Source of the DNA: Druceiella hillmani | Taxonomy: Eukaryota; Arthropoda; Insecta; Lepidoptera; Hepialidae | Assembly: GCA_039881145.1 (NCBI GenBank) | Contig: JAYKKI010000151.1 | Location: forward strand, 558,001 to 622,000 | Direction: 5' to 3' | DNA length: 64,000 bases | Part shown: piece after piece, positions 50,151 through 63,526 of the stretch | How positions within the stretch are numbered: the first letter of the stretch is position 1 | Layout of the letters: each line of letters starts with the position of its first letter | Program-made: the position numbers and the translations under genes | Notes under the pieces: generated by a model | What the model was told of the DNA's origin: nothing | The model's input: only the letters and a program-made list of their open reading frames with translations | The model's database searches: none

Positions 50151-50530
50151 CAACTTAAGAGATAGAGATGGATAGAATTGAAAAGAGGGAGAAAGGAAGG
50201 GAAGTAAAATGTGGGATGTAACTGAGTGGGAGAGTAGGGAGAAAGAACGAGAGAGGAAGAGTTAGGAAAAATGAAAGAAAGAGAGAGGATTTCGGAATGG
50301 CGCAAGGATGGGATGGCGAGGGGCAGAGTGGAAAGTTAGTAGTAATGAGGGGAGTAGCATAGCGTCATAAGGGAATATTGGAGCAGCATTAGTAGTTGAA
50401 TTGGATAGCAGAAGATGGAGGAGTGTGTTGAAGAGGGATAATTAAGGAGGAAGGGTGAAAAGAAAGGAGAGAGGGAGTTAAACAGAAACCTAGATAGAGA
50501 TAGGAGATATAAGAGGGAAATGGGAAACGC
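50151..50530. repeat. Purine-rich (G/A) tract
   Basis: About 380 bases with a strong plus-strand purine bias (GAGAGAGG, GGGAGAAAGGAAGGG) and few pyrimidines. The open frame opposite (50336-50545, L/S/F-rich) is a composition artefact. Confidence 0.85.
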
Positions 50531-50986
50531 TCGCGGCAACGACACATCTTCGATTAAAATATCTTCGATTTATATTAAATTCGAAATATTTCTAACAGCC
50601 AAAAAGTCAGCTTACGTCGCGTCGCGTAGTAATTCACTCCCATAAAATTTGTTGCTCAAAATGACGTATGTATGAAAATCTGCTCAAATCGTCGTGGGCC
50701 ATGGCTGAGATGATAGAGAAATAAAAATATATGGCATAAGTAGAGTAAAATGTATTAAAGTAGTAAATAGAGTAGGACAGAAGAAAACAACAAAATATTA
50801 TTTAAAATAAATCACTAATTAGTGCATCGTAACCATACAATGAGATAAAACTTACTTATAAACAAGGTATTATTTAAAAATGACTATGAAGAAAGTACTT
50901 AACCTTTAATTTATGAAAAAAATAACTTATTTACAAATAACAATATCTAGATTTAATTGATTACCATAATAATAAACGTTTACTCT
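50531..50986. other. Intergenic sequence
   Basis: No gene seen. It may include the 3' untranslated part of the transposon fragment that ends at 50987. Confidence 0.4.
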
Positions 50987-51427
50987 TCAATGATCGTCGA
51001 CACGGTCGCCAGAGTCATCACGCTCGAAATTGGTGACCTGAGATATGGTTGCAGGACAAACAGGTTCTGGACATATTAAATAGCTCAAAACCTCTCTTTA
51101 AACCTTTTTCCTAGATTTGGTACACTTTCGAAGAGATAAAATTTTCAGACCTGATATTAAAAGAAACAAATTCGTTAAGTTCCAATTCGTATTAACCCGT
51201 GGGAACTTCCGAGAGTGATGTTTGTGTATTTTTCGGATCTCTCTATAATGAGCTTTCAGTGCCTTTTCTGATAATTGCCCTATTTTTAGTATGTGTATAA
51301 ATATTATATTAATACCATGGACCAATATTTCGTGTACTGTTACCGGTATGTGATTGAATGAAAATTGACTTAATTTTTCAATAATTTTATCGTAACCACA
51401 AGAAATAACAGTGAGAATAACTACCAT
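50987..51427 (-). mobile_element. Fragment of an unclassified insect transposon protein
   Basis: The minus-strand frame 51427-51098 contains VTVHEILVHG, then IGQLSEKALKAHYREIRKIH and HHSRKFPRVNTNWNLTNLFL. This order is known from a widespread family of uncharacterised transposon-encoded proteins in insects: a VHxxLxHG block, a GQLSEEAxEA block, and HSRKxSRxxTNxD. After a frame change, an acidic tail with FERDDSGDRVDDH ends at TGA 50989-50987. No catalytic domain is visible and the superfamily is unknown. Upstream sequence to 51920 has only broken frames. Confidence 0.5.
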
Positions 51428-52166
51428 TTTATAATCAGTTTCATTTCAGCAGAAATTTCTGAGTTTCTGAAAAATCACCTAAAAATGTTACTGTCATTTG
51501 TTAAACCAAACACTTGCTTAGGCTTGTGGACAATAAGACCAAGGCTTGGATTTGTTTCTTTGCTAAAGCATTCTTGTTACTGTCGTCTCTCACTTATCAT
51601 GATTTTATAGGAAGATGATATGCAATATGGAGCAGATTCTCAAAGAAATTATTTCACTCGTGTACAGGAGAAATGCCGATTCTATAAAATTCTACATTTG
51701 CAAATTTTCCAAAGGTTTATTCAACTCTAAAGGCTTTGCGCCACATATAAGCACTTGAACGTACTACCGGCATTAGACGCAATAATACATATACTACCAT
51801 CGACCATTGTGAAGTGAAAATCAATAGTAATATAATTCTGGAAAAAAAATAGTCTGCATGTAGGTTGCGAACCATAAGTGACCAGGTAAGTGACAAATAG
51901 AATCCGAAAACTTTCATTCATCATATAAAGGAATATGATTGAATTTGCATCTACAATTTTTTACCGTAGATCTTTAAAATTGCAATATCACAAAAAATAG
52001 AAAGTAAACATTTAAAGACGTTGCCATGTAACGCAAATGAACTATTGTGATATAAACGGTAAAAAAGTAAATTTTTAAAATGTATACCTTATTTAATATT
52101 TATAAGTTAAATGCGCACTCCAGCACAGAAGGAATTTTTGGGTAAATACGGGTAACATTTCTATGT
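51428..52166. other. Intergenic, weak broken frames
   Basis: Minus-strand frames at 51717-51924 (65-66 codons, two overlapping) have some hydrophobic character but match nothing I recognise. They may be decayed upstream parts of the 50987-51427 element. Confidence 0.35.
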
Positions 52167-52493
52167 TTGAACTACCCTCATTTGGACTTTCCAATAACTA
52201 AAGTAGAAATAATTATATCTCAATGGCCCATAATTAGCTCTAATTTTAATTCCAGATATTCTAATCGATCCGTTTACCTTATGTTTTCTATATTTCGAGC
52301 AACTACTTGTATGGAAATATGCTACTGTGGGTCGTCGCTAAGCGACTCGTTCTCTATGTATATACAGGGAACATTTATTGAGTCTAATTTCGGGTATGAT
52401 CTTGTTTTTTATTTTAGTTTCATTAATACAACACGTAAATTAAGAAAATTTTTTAGGTATTCGTTTTGTCAGATTATTGTTAGAGACGACTGA
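52167..52493 (+). pseudogene. Unidentified 108-codon ORF, possible odorant-receptor N-terminal relic
   Basis: Open from ATG to TGA. It has an FPITKVEIIISQWPIISS start, reminiscent of the xxGxWP block near the N terminus of insect odorant receptors. A hydrophobic stretch with MEICYCGSSLSD follows, then FINTTRKLRKFFRYSF and VRDD, which resembles the loop before the third helix. No further exons are recognised downstream. The resemblance is weak, and chance cannot be excluded. Confidence 0.25.
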
Positions 52494-53422
52494 GAAATTA
52501 ATTTCCACATTAAAATTAAATTATATCTCTTCATTTAAGTTAAAATATTGACATAGAAGGAAATAAATACATGATTGAAATCGATAATAATGAAAAAACA
52601 TTTACCTAAAATTATTTCTTTTATAAAGGGAGGAGAACAACATTTATTGAAGACTCAGAAGCCTTCAGATTAAATTATAAATATTTTTTTATTAATATAT
52701 TCTAATAATATGTTGGACATATGTTTTTTTTAATAAATTACTGAATATTAATGAATTAAATAAATTAGAATAGAAATGACCTTTCGGTCTACAAATGATA
52801 TTTTTTATAAATTTGTGTAAATCCAAACTCAAAGGTGGCAAAGTTTGAAAATGGGATATATTACGTTTACTGCAAGGTGAAGTTAAATGAACCAAATAGA
52901 AGTGAATTTAATAAAAAAATTGAGAGATGCTATATAAATATACCAAACAAAAGTTAAAAATAGCAAAGTGGAAGCAGGTGACAAAACATAAAACCGATAA
53001 CTACACAATTGAACTTACTTTTCATTGAAATGGTCTTCAATATCTTCTCAACAATTTTGCACATAGCTGGCAAATATCTAAATTACCAGCTATGTTTAAA
53101 ACCGTTAAAGAGTCTAGTTATAATAATTGTAATGATAACGTATAAACATTTGACAATATTTCAATTATTTCAATCCTTTATGAAGTTATTAACCTTGGGC
53201 ATTTACAAAATAAATCACGCCACGAGATTATATTACTTGTTGATATTTTAATACAAATAGTTTAGAAAATATTACATCTTTGACATTATTTCATACTATA
53301 TATACTAAAGTAGAAAACAGACCTTCATTCCCTACTTCACTTAAAAGATTGTCTGAAGTTCCAAATGCACTGAAATTTCAAGGAATATTGAAAGGAATTT
53401 TTAGCAAAAATACTATGCTGAT
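52494..53422. other. Intergenic AT-rich sequence
   Basis: Open frames at 52692-52895 (-) and 53009-53251 (+) are low-complexity and unrecognised. No support for a gene. Confidence 0.45.
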
Positions 53423-53565
53423 AACCAACCTAAAGATGTAGTTACAATGAAACCTAGGTCGTGGTAAAGAAATGAAAGAAAGTAGAAATAATACCACATC
53501 ACGTAGTTTCATTTAATTGTGAACAATTAATTTCTACAAAATTAACGCCAAATATATTCCATATT
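53423..53565 (+). mobile_element. Single Penelope-like element end
   Basis: One arm of the element seen inverted at 17119. It has CCTAAAGATG (core CTGA mutated to CTAA), then GAAACCTAGGTCGTGGTAAAG, then the tail with CACGTAGTTTCATTTAATTGTGAAC and TTTCTACAAAATTAACGCC. It has no counterpart in unit 1. Confidence 0.65.
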
Positions 53566-55454
53566 TAATTTTTTTTCCATCAGGACATTCCTGTCATTAT
53601 TTCTAAGATCATTATACTTTTATTATTCTTAATATCTTATATCGATAATTTTCGAGGTTGAATTCGTCATTGCTTTAAAGCATTATTGTTTACAGAAAGA
53701 GATATGATCCATCATCTGCGCATTTTTTGTACAATATCCGATATAATAAACTATTATATATGACACCATTCGGCGTAAAAGAAATATGCGAAGTCATCTT
53801 TATATATATTTTAAGGTATATATATTATCTGATTGATAGTTTACTTGCATCACAAGGCCATGTTTTATTTTGTTTTTAATTTTAGTCAGTTCAAATATGA
53901 AAAAATTAAATTCATTTCTCATCTACCTAAAAGAACATTACTGAATCAATATACATTTATTAACAGGATATTTATAAAACGTTTTATTGTTTTTTATTAG
54001 CCTTATCGTGATAAATATATAACTATTACATGTATGCTCAGAAAGTGTTTTAATAAGATTATATTTAATTATCGTGGGATGTTTTTATTACAAACTATTC
54101 CATCTCGAGGAATATATCGATTGTGTTACTATTATCTTTAAAGTATTACAAACTTCCTATGTGCCTTTACATAAATATTACGTGTGAATACAGCTAGCTA
54201 TGAAATACCCAAACCAGTACATTGATATATGATTTTTAAGCAATGTTTTATCAATAACGCCATATTCTCAATTTTCCTTATCAGAGAATGACGGACGCGT
54301 TTTTCGAAAACATAGATGCTCTTATATGGAAAATAGCAAACATAATTATGAAGTTCGTTAAAAAATGTTCCTGTTCTTATGATACTTAGCTCCAAAAACT
54401 AAGAGTACCTTATTTCACCTCAAATTGAGTTTCCATATAACCTGTCATGAGTCCTTGCCGGAGACTTTAACACATGCGATTCAAAATGATAGTTTAGTCG
54501 TATGTCTGAACAAAACCATTGAAATATATCACAGATAGTATTATTTTCTCTTCATTTCAGTTTAAATTTAGCTCAATAATAACATCCGGTGCTAACGTGT
54601 CAGTAGATAAATTTGTACTTGATATTACCCCTAATTTTTTAATTACGGTTAGCTCGTGACACAACCTGTTATACTGATTTACAATCCGCTATGGAATTTA
54701 GCATCCATTGTGGGTATAAGGATTCACATATACGACACGACATTTTCGTTTATCTTCACTCTTCTATCGAGACGAGATACGCGATGACGAAAAAGTGATA
54801 CGTTACGTGGCCTTTCCTTAAATGATATATATTTTATGCGTATGTCCTCTAAACCCTTGAGAAATAAATTATATACCGTTTAATGAAAGGCCATCTAACG
54901 TATCGGTTTATAAATACACATTTACGTCATTTTATCTCAGTAGACTCTAAAATCATTCCCGTAATATTTTGGTGATCACGTATATATTTGTTTCACTACA
55001 CTTTTTTGTATTTCCACATTAGATGTAAAACATCCAATAAGAAATATAATGTTTGGTGCTTAATGAGAAATGCAAGTTGCTCTAATTTATGTGTCTTATG
55101 ATTCTCGCATGTCAGTTTATATATTCAAAACAAGCATTTCTAAGATGATGTATAAGCTCATCTGAGGTTTTCGATGTGGTTATATAATTGACACTTGGTG
55201 TAATGCTAATATTTTATATCGCTAATATGTCAAAAGTTTGTAAGTAGTGAAATCGTTTACCAGGCCATGAATTGAAATTATATATTCAGTTCGTGCAAAC
55301 TATAACACCTAGTGCTTTGTAATAAGATTATGGCCTATGGATATACTTATATACAACACCAAGAGCCACAAATTATGGAATGTATCGTGAAATTCAATAT
55401 TTATGAAACTTGAATAAACGAGATGACCTAAACTAGTAGTACATAATGGTGTTG

Positions 55455-55675
55455 AATATATTTACTAAATGAAACTACATGATGTACTATTATTTTAATT
55501 TCTTTACTACAACCTAGATTTCGTTGTAATACAAAATCTTCAGGTGTGCTATTAGCCAAGATTAACATACATAATAGCCCACCTGAAGATGTAATACAAC
55601 GAAACTTAGGTTGTGGTAAAGGAAATAAAGAAAGTAGAAAAAATACTACATCACGTAGTGTCATTTAATTACGAA
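55455..55675. mobile_element. Inverted pair of Penelope-like element ends, unit 2 copy
   Basis: Duplicate of 17119-17395 with a shortened left arm. Its right-arm hammerhead-like motif (55579-55616) has lost three bases of stem II and has U at the cleavage position. Its left arm (about 55507-55545, minus) keeps a CTGAAGA core and GAAA. Confidence 0.65.
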
Positions 55676-56260
55676 TATAAAGGTGTTTCAATTATCTATA
55701 TGCTGTAATTTAGATGTAGTCATATTGAGACTGTGTTAAAATCATTAGTATAGTTTTGAGTAACCAGTTTTTACCGTTTATGATTGTCATATTGATTGGC
55801 TCTTAAGCCAGAAAATTGTGTAAATGTTTAAAATTATTTTTATCCCTTATTACAACTAACCTTTCAAATAACCTGAAAACCTTACATTAGATACCAATTT
55901 ACAAAAATATCAACGATCTATTTTTTTCAGTAATACAAATAGAATTATAGATAACATGAGAAAAAAAAATTGCAGCTACTCTGTCTTATGCCATTTTCCT
56001 TGTGTTATCTGTGAATTTTTAAATGTGCTTTCAGAATATTTCCTTTTCTATATTTTAGGAGAAAATTTAAAAAAATCATGTGAAAAGTAAATATTTCGCG
56101 TTTCTTTTAAGAATTCCATTGCAAAAAAACTATGAAGCATGTATCAAATAAAGTACCTGACGAACCGGCTTAAGTTCAGATTATGTACGTTATTTAATTT
56201 CATTAAATTAGAGGATTACAAAATTATATATTTTTAGAAGGTTTACTAACAAAAAATAAT

Positions 56261-56266
56261 TTTATT
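56261..56266 (-). promoter_or_regulatory. Probable poly(A) signal of gene B
   Basis: AATAAA on the minus strand about 160 bases past the gene B stop, at the place matching 17969-17974 for gene A. Confidence 0.45.
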
Positions 56267-56424
56267 GTTTAAAAATAAGTATACTCATACTGAATTTATT
56301 TTCTTTGTAATTAAATTTATATCAACATATTTTAACAAAACTTAAAGTACAATACTTTATTCTTTTATCTACTTCGTGAGATCTGTCTTAATTCAAAGAA
56401 TATCATATAAACTCTCTAGTGATT

Positions 56425-57975
56425 CTATTTGTCTTTCACAACGTCTACCGTTGCATGCGACTGATCTTCATTGTTGGGCTTTAACTCATTCCCATCTTTT
56501 CTTCTTTGTCCTGAAACTACATAAAAAAATAATTTGTAACAATAAATTGTGTCTCTGTCCTCTTTGAATCGTTTCGTTAATAGTTTCGAAAAATTAATTT
56601 AATTTATGATATTTGAAATATTCATGATATTTGAATTGACTATTTGAAGTATTCCTAAGTGAGGATATGTGACTTTTAAATTAGATAAAATAGGAATTGA
56701 ATATACCACTACCATCAATTATGTAGACATTGAAGGAGTGAGTGAGGTTTTTTTGGTAGGTTTTGTGTAATACATTTTTAAGAGGTCTGTACAAATGTAG
56801 ACAGAATAGCTTACTGAGCCAAATAGACCCTTCTAATTTATTCTATAGGAAATAAGTGAAATTAAAATTACTGCGATGAGAAATGGAACTTAGGACGGTG
56901 CATTATAACAAATTGGTATCAGGATAAAAATAACTTGTACCAATTTGAATATAAATAATATTTTGGTATTTAAAAAATATGCATGGATATATAATTAAAG
57001 GTAAGGCAAAAATGAGAAACTGGAACTAACAGATAGTGAATAAATCAATCCTTTAAAAGTTTTATGAAACATAAATCGAATTAGAGGTAATTATTTTCAT
57101 TGTCACACGTGAACTTATAGGAATGAAAATTAAGTGATAATGAAAAATTAGGATCTTCAAAGTAATGTGAACCTTCAATGTCAATCAGTTTCTGGAAATG
57201 AGAGAAAGTTACGATAAAAAAATTACAAGGTCATGTATATTAAGTTGCTTCTTACCAAATGTTGCAAAATACTTTAGATTTATGCCACTAGTACGTTATT
57301 ATTAAACAATGAGTAGATTACAAACTATTTCCCGCCACAAAATTGAATAAATGTGTTTGTATTGTATGAACCAATTTCTATAAAGGACGAAAGTATTGAA
57401 ATATATAAGCTAAATTATTGCCTTGTACCGAAGGTTACAAATACAATCACCATCAAGGTCATTGAATATTCTTTTCTTTGAAAAGGTCAACCGATTAAAG
57501 TGACTAATTTCGCACTTTGGTATTGATGTACTAAATAGGTTGATAAGAAAACAAATATATTTAAATAGGAGTTAAATCTAATTATATAGTCCACCATCAC
57601 TACGTTTATTACACGTGTGAGCATCTCTATTTCTACGATGAACTGTATACCTACTGACGATAAATTAAGAATTAAAAATATTTGATAAGAGCACCGTTTT
57701 TATAAGCACGATTATATCAAAGTAATTTAATTATCATAAGTATCTCATATTTAACCAAAATTAGCAATGGCTTTTAAATTTCAAATTATTTCTAATCCCG
57801 TTACAATTTTCATATTAAACTGACAATTATCACTAGTCATTGCGAGAGCTTAATCTTATGAAGATAGAAACATATTTCATAATTTACAAAATATTTCAGA
57901 ATATTACTATTTAGCAGCAACCTTCGGTGCATGTACAGTAGGTAACTCCGGTAAAAAGACCTTACATATACAAAA

Positions 57976-58030
<55 letters not shown>

Positions 58031-61000
58031 GTATACGACAACGAGCTCTTATCAATATTTTATCCTAGATACATTATTATGCGGAGCCTAATTTCTTATT
58101 AAATAAAATTAAATAACTGCGAAATGGTATCCACTTAGAATTATTAGTATATCGGCTTACTATGTAATTCTGATTACGTAAAAATATTGCTATTTCTTGA
58201 TATAAACTTGAAGGAATATTTAACGCATGAGAAATACAATTTTGCTACTAGAAAAACAAAATCCATAGTAATTAAATTTAATTCTCCTTTTCTTTGGCGA
58301 ATTCAAGCAAGTGTTTGTATTCTTTTGAACAATAATTCAGAAGACTTAGATATAAGATCTAATATAAAGCTAAAATAATATAAATATATACTCACTTTTA
58401 GCAATTAGCATGTTGCAAAGATCGGCAAATGGCGCTTCCACGACAACGTAGAGAATGACGGAAGCAATGATCGTAAGACCAACATCGCTTATGTACCTAT
58501 CGAACTAATAAGTACATAATTTTATTAAGTAAACAAACATTCGTATAGTACTTTTTTCTTGTCACATTGGATATTAAAAATACTTTCGCAGAAAAATTAG
58601 ATTGAATGAATTCAGTGGAAAATCATTAAGTTGACAATTCACTAATTCTGCCAAAATTTTTACAACACATTTTATTATGATAAGATTTTAAATATAGAAG
58701 CAGTCATAAAATCAGATCGATATCTTAATACTTGTAGTTTTCTTCTTATTTCATTAAATAATATAGGTCAATGCACTTCAAAATAATTCCTCTTCAATTT
58801 TATTTTATAAAATTGTTTCAGAATGCTCGTGAAAACATCTGGTGATATTATTTGATTATTTAAAAAATATGAATTATTGCAATGTGTATATTTTATTATA
58901 CACATTGCAATAATACTGAGACTGGTGAGAAGACAGAAAACATACCATGGCGGGATTACTGAACGCAAAAGGTGCAGAAAACGATCCCACGACCACGAAC
59001 ATGATTTGAAAATGTACCAAATACATTGCGTAGGATAGTCGTGCTGGAATTGTCCACATACTATGACCTAAAAACCACTGTACCGGACCTGCGGAGAACC
59101 CTTATTTTAAATTAATTACGAAGATTAAGAGACATTTTATTTAAAGTAAAACTAAGCTTTAATTAATATGAAATAAAATATTGGTTAAAAATTAAGAATT
59201 TACTGTTGCGGAACACATTTGATCGTACGATAATATGAATAAAGAATATTTTTAATGTTATATGGACTACGTATTTTAAAGTAATTATAGTCGCAAAAGG
59301 TATTTAAAAGTAGTACTTGAACTTATTTGTGTAAATTATATAGCCAGAATAGATTTCATAAATCTTCGGAAATTATTAATAGCAGGAAATGAAATATGGA
59401 AGGTTTATTTTTATCCTCGGTTTTGTACAGAAATACAACGATTAAGAAGTTAAAATTAATACCGCACGGTATTAATCTTAATACGGTAGTGTTTAATAAA
59501 ACTATAACATGTACAGTTATTTCTTTTAGAACACGATCGCATTAAAATCTATTTTCTCAAATAATTAATTGTTGATCGAAATTTATTTCGTAGCCACATT
59601 TTGTCTTTGTAATGAACATATCTAGCAGTGTTGCAAATATTCCCAGTTCGTTTATTAAATTTTATATTTCACACAATAAAACATAGATTTTATATCATAT
59701 TTTATTATGTTTTTCTTACAAACTGATTATATATTTTAAATAATTGTTTGTAGGAAGGAAATCAATATCCATTTCATATTTATTTATGAGTTTTATTGAG
59801 TGACACCTATGATTTTTATTTCTTTTTATTTAATTTGGTTATCTATATGCAGTTTAATATATAAATTAAAGAAAAACAACTTAATTAATGTTTAAGCAAA
59901 AACCTTGAAACACAAGTATTTATTATTTCATTGTCACGCATCTTATGTAAGAAAAATAGAAAATAATACTACGAAAATGCCAATTTATTAAAGGGTCCAA
60001 ATCTAAAAATTTGTGATTTGTATGTCACCAATATGTACTTATTTACTTTGGTCACATAGCCCAATGACAATCATACAACCATGATAAATTTATTGTAATG
60101 AGTAAAGTTGAAGGAAAACTCCTTATGGCTGAACACCTAACCGCTGGTCAGACCAGGTTAAGATTTTCACGGGTCTCTCAATGACTTCAGCCAGCAACTT
60201 TAGAGACGGACACAATCTTCAGCAAAGCAAAATACATAAAGAGAGACAAAGACAGTTTTCCTTAAAAACTGTCAAGCCAACCTATTATGATATGCCGAGT
60301 GCTCATTTAACATCGCTAATAGAAAAGTCATTTATTCAAATCCAACGGACAATTTATGGGACTTATTTAATATTTTCCTGTTAATTAAAACTTTGAAACA
60401 ACTCTAAAATGAATAGGTCCGTCGTGCCTGTTTTGATGAGTTTAATATTTGTTCACATACGTAACTGATATTTGAAGTGTCATATAAATAGGCGTCTTCA
60501 TGCATCAAAATGACGAAATAAAAAATTGGAAAAACCTAAATTTTTTAAATCGCCCCAGCTTTGTCAGATTAGGTTTTAAAGTGTATGAATTTCTGAGAAC
60601 AGTTTTAAATATAAAATATCTTACCTCCGAATCCATGCATGCAGGCCACAATAACGCCTCCTACGCCAAGTACCCAGGCTGGCTTGTGCCACGCTTTAAA
60701 AAAAATTATGGTGCTCGAGCTAACACCTTCGTTCCCGCTGGAGTATAAACCGTAGAAAGGTAATATCAGGAGGGCGGCAGTAATTATCCAGTGGAAAAAC
60801 ATATAGAGCTATAAGAAACAAGATAAATATTCCATTGTATAAATTTAGCAAACTGTTATTGATAATACCAGAAGTAACTATCAGCTGAAAGCAAACTGGG
60901 TTAGATTATAATAAACTAAAAAACTAGGATAGTATACGTTCTCTATTACTGTTGTAACAAAAGTTGGAAAATAAAAATAAACTTTGAAGGCGTCAAACGG

Positions 61001-63429
61001 CTATCACGTAAATTATCATTTCTTTATTTATTTTTTAAAACTTGTAATTCTCACCAGAATCACAAGTTTTTTCAATATTATAGAAAGCTAAATACTTCTG
61101 AATATTAATGAAATAATTTTAGAGCCGTCTGGATTTAGTATGAAGAACGTTTTCTCTCGTTTCAAAGAAATAAACTTTTCTCCGAATAATTTACTAACAT
61201 TTTAATGATTGGGAGAAAAATTGACTAAAAATTGCATTTTTGAAAATAAACCCCAATGACACAAATTTTAACAGTAATCATGAGTTAATTTTTTTGTGAT
61301 GAATTAATTTAAATTAAAATTTAATTCGATGATAATGGAGCTCATTGTAAAATAAAAATATTTAAGGTTTGTATTTTACTATTTCAAAAGTTAAAAATAT
61401 TATATAGAACATCACTTTAAACACATTTAAAAAAAAACTAAATACTCTAGACACTTCTGATAAAGTTTCAATTCCGTGCAATTATTTACCTTGTTTTGTT
61501 TTTAGGCAGTAGCCTTATTTTGTAACTAATCTGTATAAATATCACAAAAAATTAAATTATCAATATTTCTTTATTTTGTAGAGACCATGTGTTCTTTGCT
61601 AGTTTCTGGTGTGTAAAAAATATAATTTATAATTCCTTTGACGGATCTGAACAAAATTAACCACACCAGATAAAGTACATATGCGGCTAAAAATATCATT
61701 ATTTTTCATGAATGAAATAATATAAACTACGTTATTTTACAAATGTTTTTACTAGACGATATCCTTTCTGTTACAATGTCAATGAAAATAAAGTTCTCAT
61801 GAAATCAAAACAAGCGTTACGTAAGCATGTGTCAATGTTTTTATACAGAATTCTTGATCTAGTTTAATTATCGGGACGACAATCAAAAGTAATATGGATA
61901 TTTACCTTATTAGTAATTGAGATGTTCCTTTTCTTCAATTGGAACATAACGTAAGCAAGAACTATTCCGAAGAGAAACTGGCTGGTGCATCTTGTAGTAT
62001 TTTCGAAGAGCCGATCCCAGAAGGTGTTAGTGGTTGGTTCTTGTATGCTGAAATATCGCAAGAGTCGTACTGTGAGACGATGGGCTAACGAAATTATTTT
62101 TTATTTACGTGTTTTCTAATTCATATACATTTATATCGATTGTCTTATATTGAATTCGAACACTAGAAAAATAATGAGAACGATGTTCTATTAAATTGAA
62201 TCCAAAATTATTTCTTAAGTAATAATTGAGAATTTGATCTATTAGCAAAACTTTAAAAAAATAAAATATGCTGTTGAGCATTTTAGTACATTATAAAATA
62301 TGTGATATAATTACGATAACTGCGTTTAAGGAAATAAATTATCAATTCAAAAAGTGTTGAAAAACTGGTTGTTTTTTGCCACCTATAGTATTTTCAAAAG
62401 CGTATCCAATATAGTTAATATAATGTTAAAATAGTGTTATAGTTAATACAATGTTCATCCTATTTACTAGAAATAGTTTAGGGATTTATGTTCAAGAGAG
62501 TATGTACATATAAATTCATATATATTCCCATATTTGTAAAATTTATATTAAAAAGCAAAGTAACTCATAAAAACAGTTTAGAGCGATTAATGTAAACTTA
62601 CAAGGTTAACGGTGTATCAGTATAGTAAACAAAATGATATCCTAAAACAGCTCCCAATGCCAAGATGCAGAATACAATCAATGCGCAGATCGCTATTTTC
62701 AATCCACCGAATAAGAACACGATCACAATCGGTGCAGCTAAATTTAACTGCATGTCAAACGCTAGGTACCACGATTGAATCAAGCACTGAAAAGTGGATA
62801 ACGGGTATTAAATTATTTTAAAAAATAAAAAATACAAAAATTGGGAAATAAGGTTAAATAAATTCAAAGTAGTGAAAGTAAATATATTTGTAAGACATTG
62901 AAGAGTTTAGTTCCAGTAAGGTGTTTTAAACTAAATAAAAGGACTGCACTTTAATTTATATACATATAAACATTAAATAAAAATGGTATAAGTTTACAAT
63001 TAACGTTGAGAGGAATTATTTCATAATTGTAAAATTATGATATTTTCAGCCGCATATGCACTCAATTTGGTTTGGTTCATTTTGTTCAAATACGTCAAAG
63101 GAATTATCAATTATATTTTTTACATATCAGACACTAGCAAAGAATACATGGTTTCTACAAAATAAAAAATATTGACAATTCAAAAGTTTTGTGATAGTCA
63201 TACAGATCAATTACAAAATAAAGTTACTCTCCAAACATAACAATTCAAAATAATGTTCCTTTATAGTCCTCTTGAAGGATATTATATATTATATATAAGA
63301 AGGTAGTGGTACACATTTATATGCGAAGTGTATGTACTTATTATTTTTGTTATGCGCTTAGAAAATTATTAAGGTATAATTATTGAGACAAATTTAAATT
63401 TTATTTTGACAAAAAGACAGAGAATGGTG

Positions 63430-63526
<97 letters not shown>

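Larger units (their letters stand above)
54040..56424. other. 3' flank of gene B, duplicate of 15700-18121
   Basis: Non-coding, aligned throughout with the 3' flank of gene A. It contains the inverted Penelope-like element and a poly(A) signal. Open frames here (for example 54198-54395, 55428-55664) are not shared as frames and are not genes. Confidence 0.65.

Noticed and set aside
50336..50545. L/S/F-rich minus-strand open frame
   Set aside because: Opposite a purine-rich tract; no start context, homology or splice structure.
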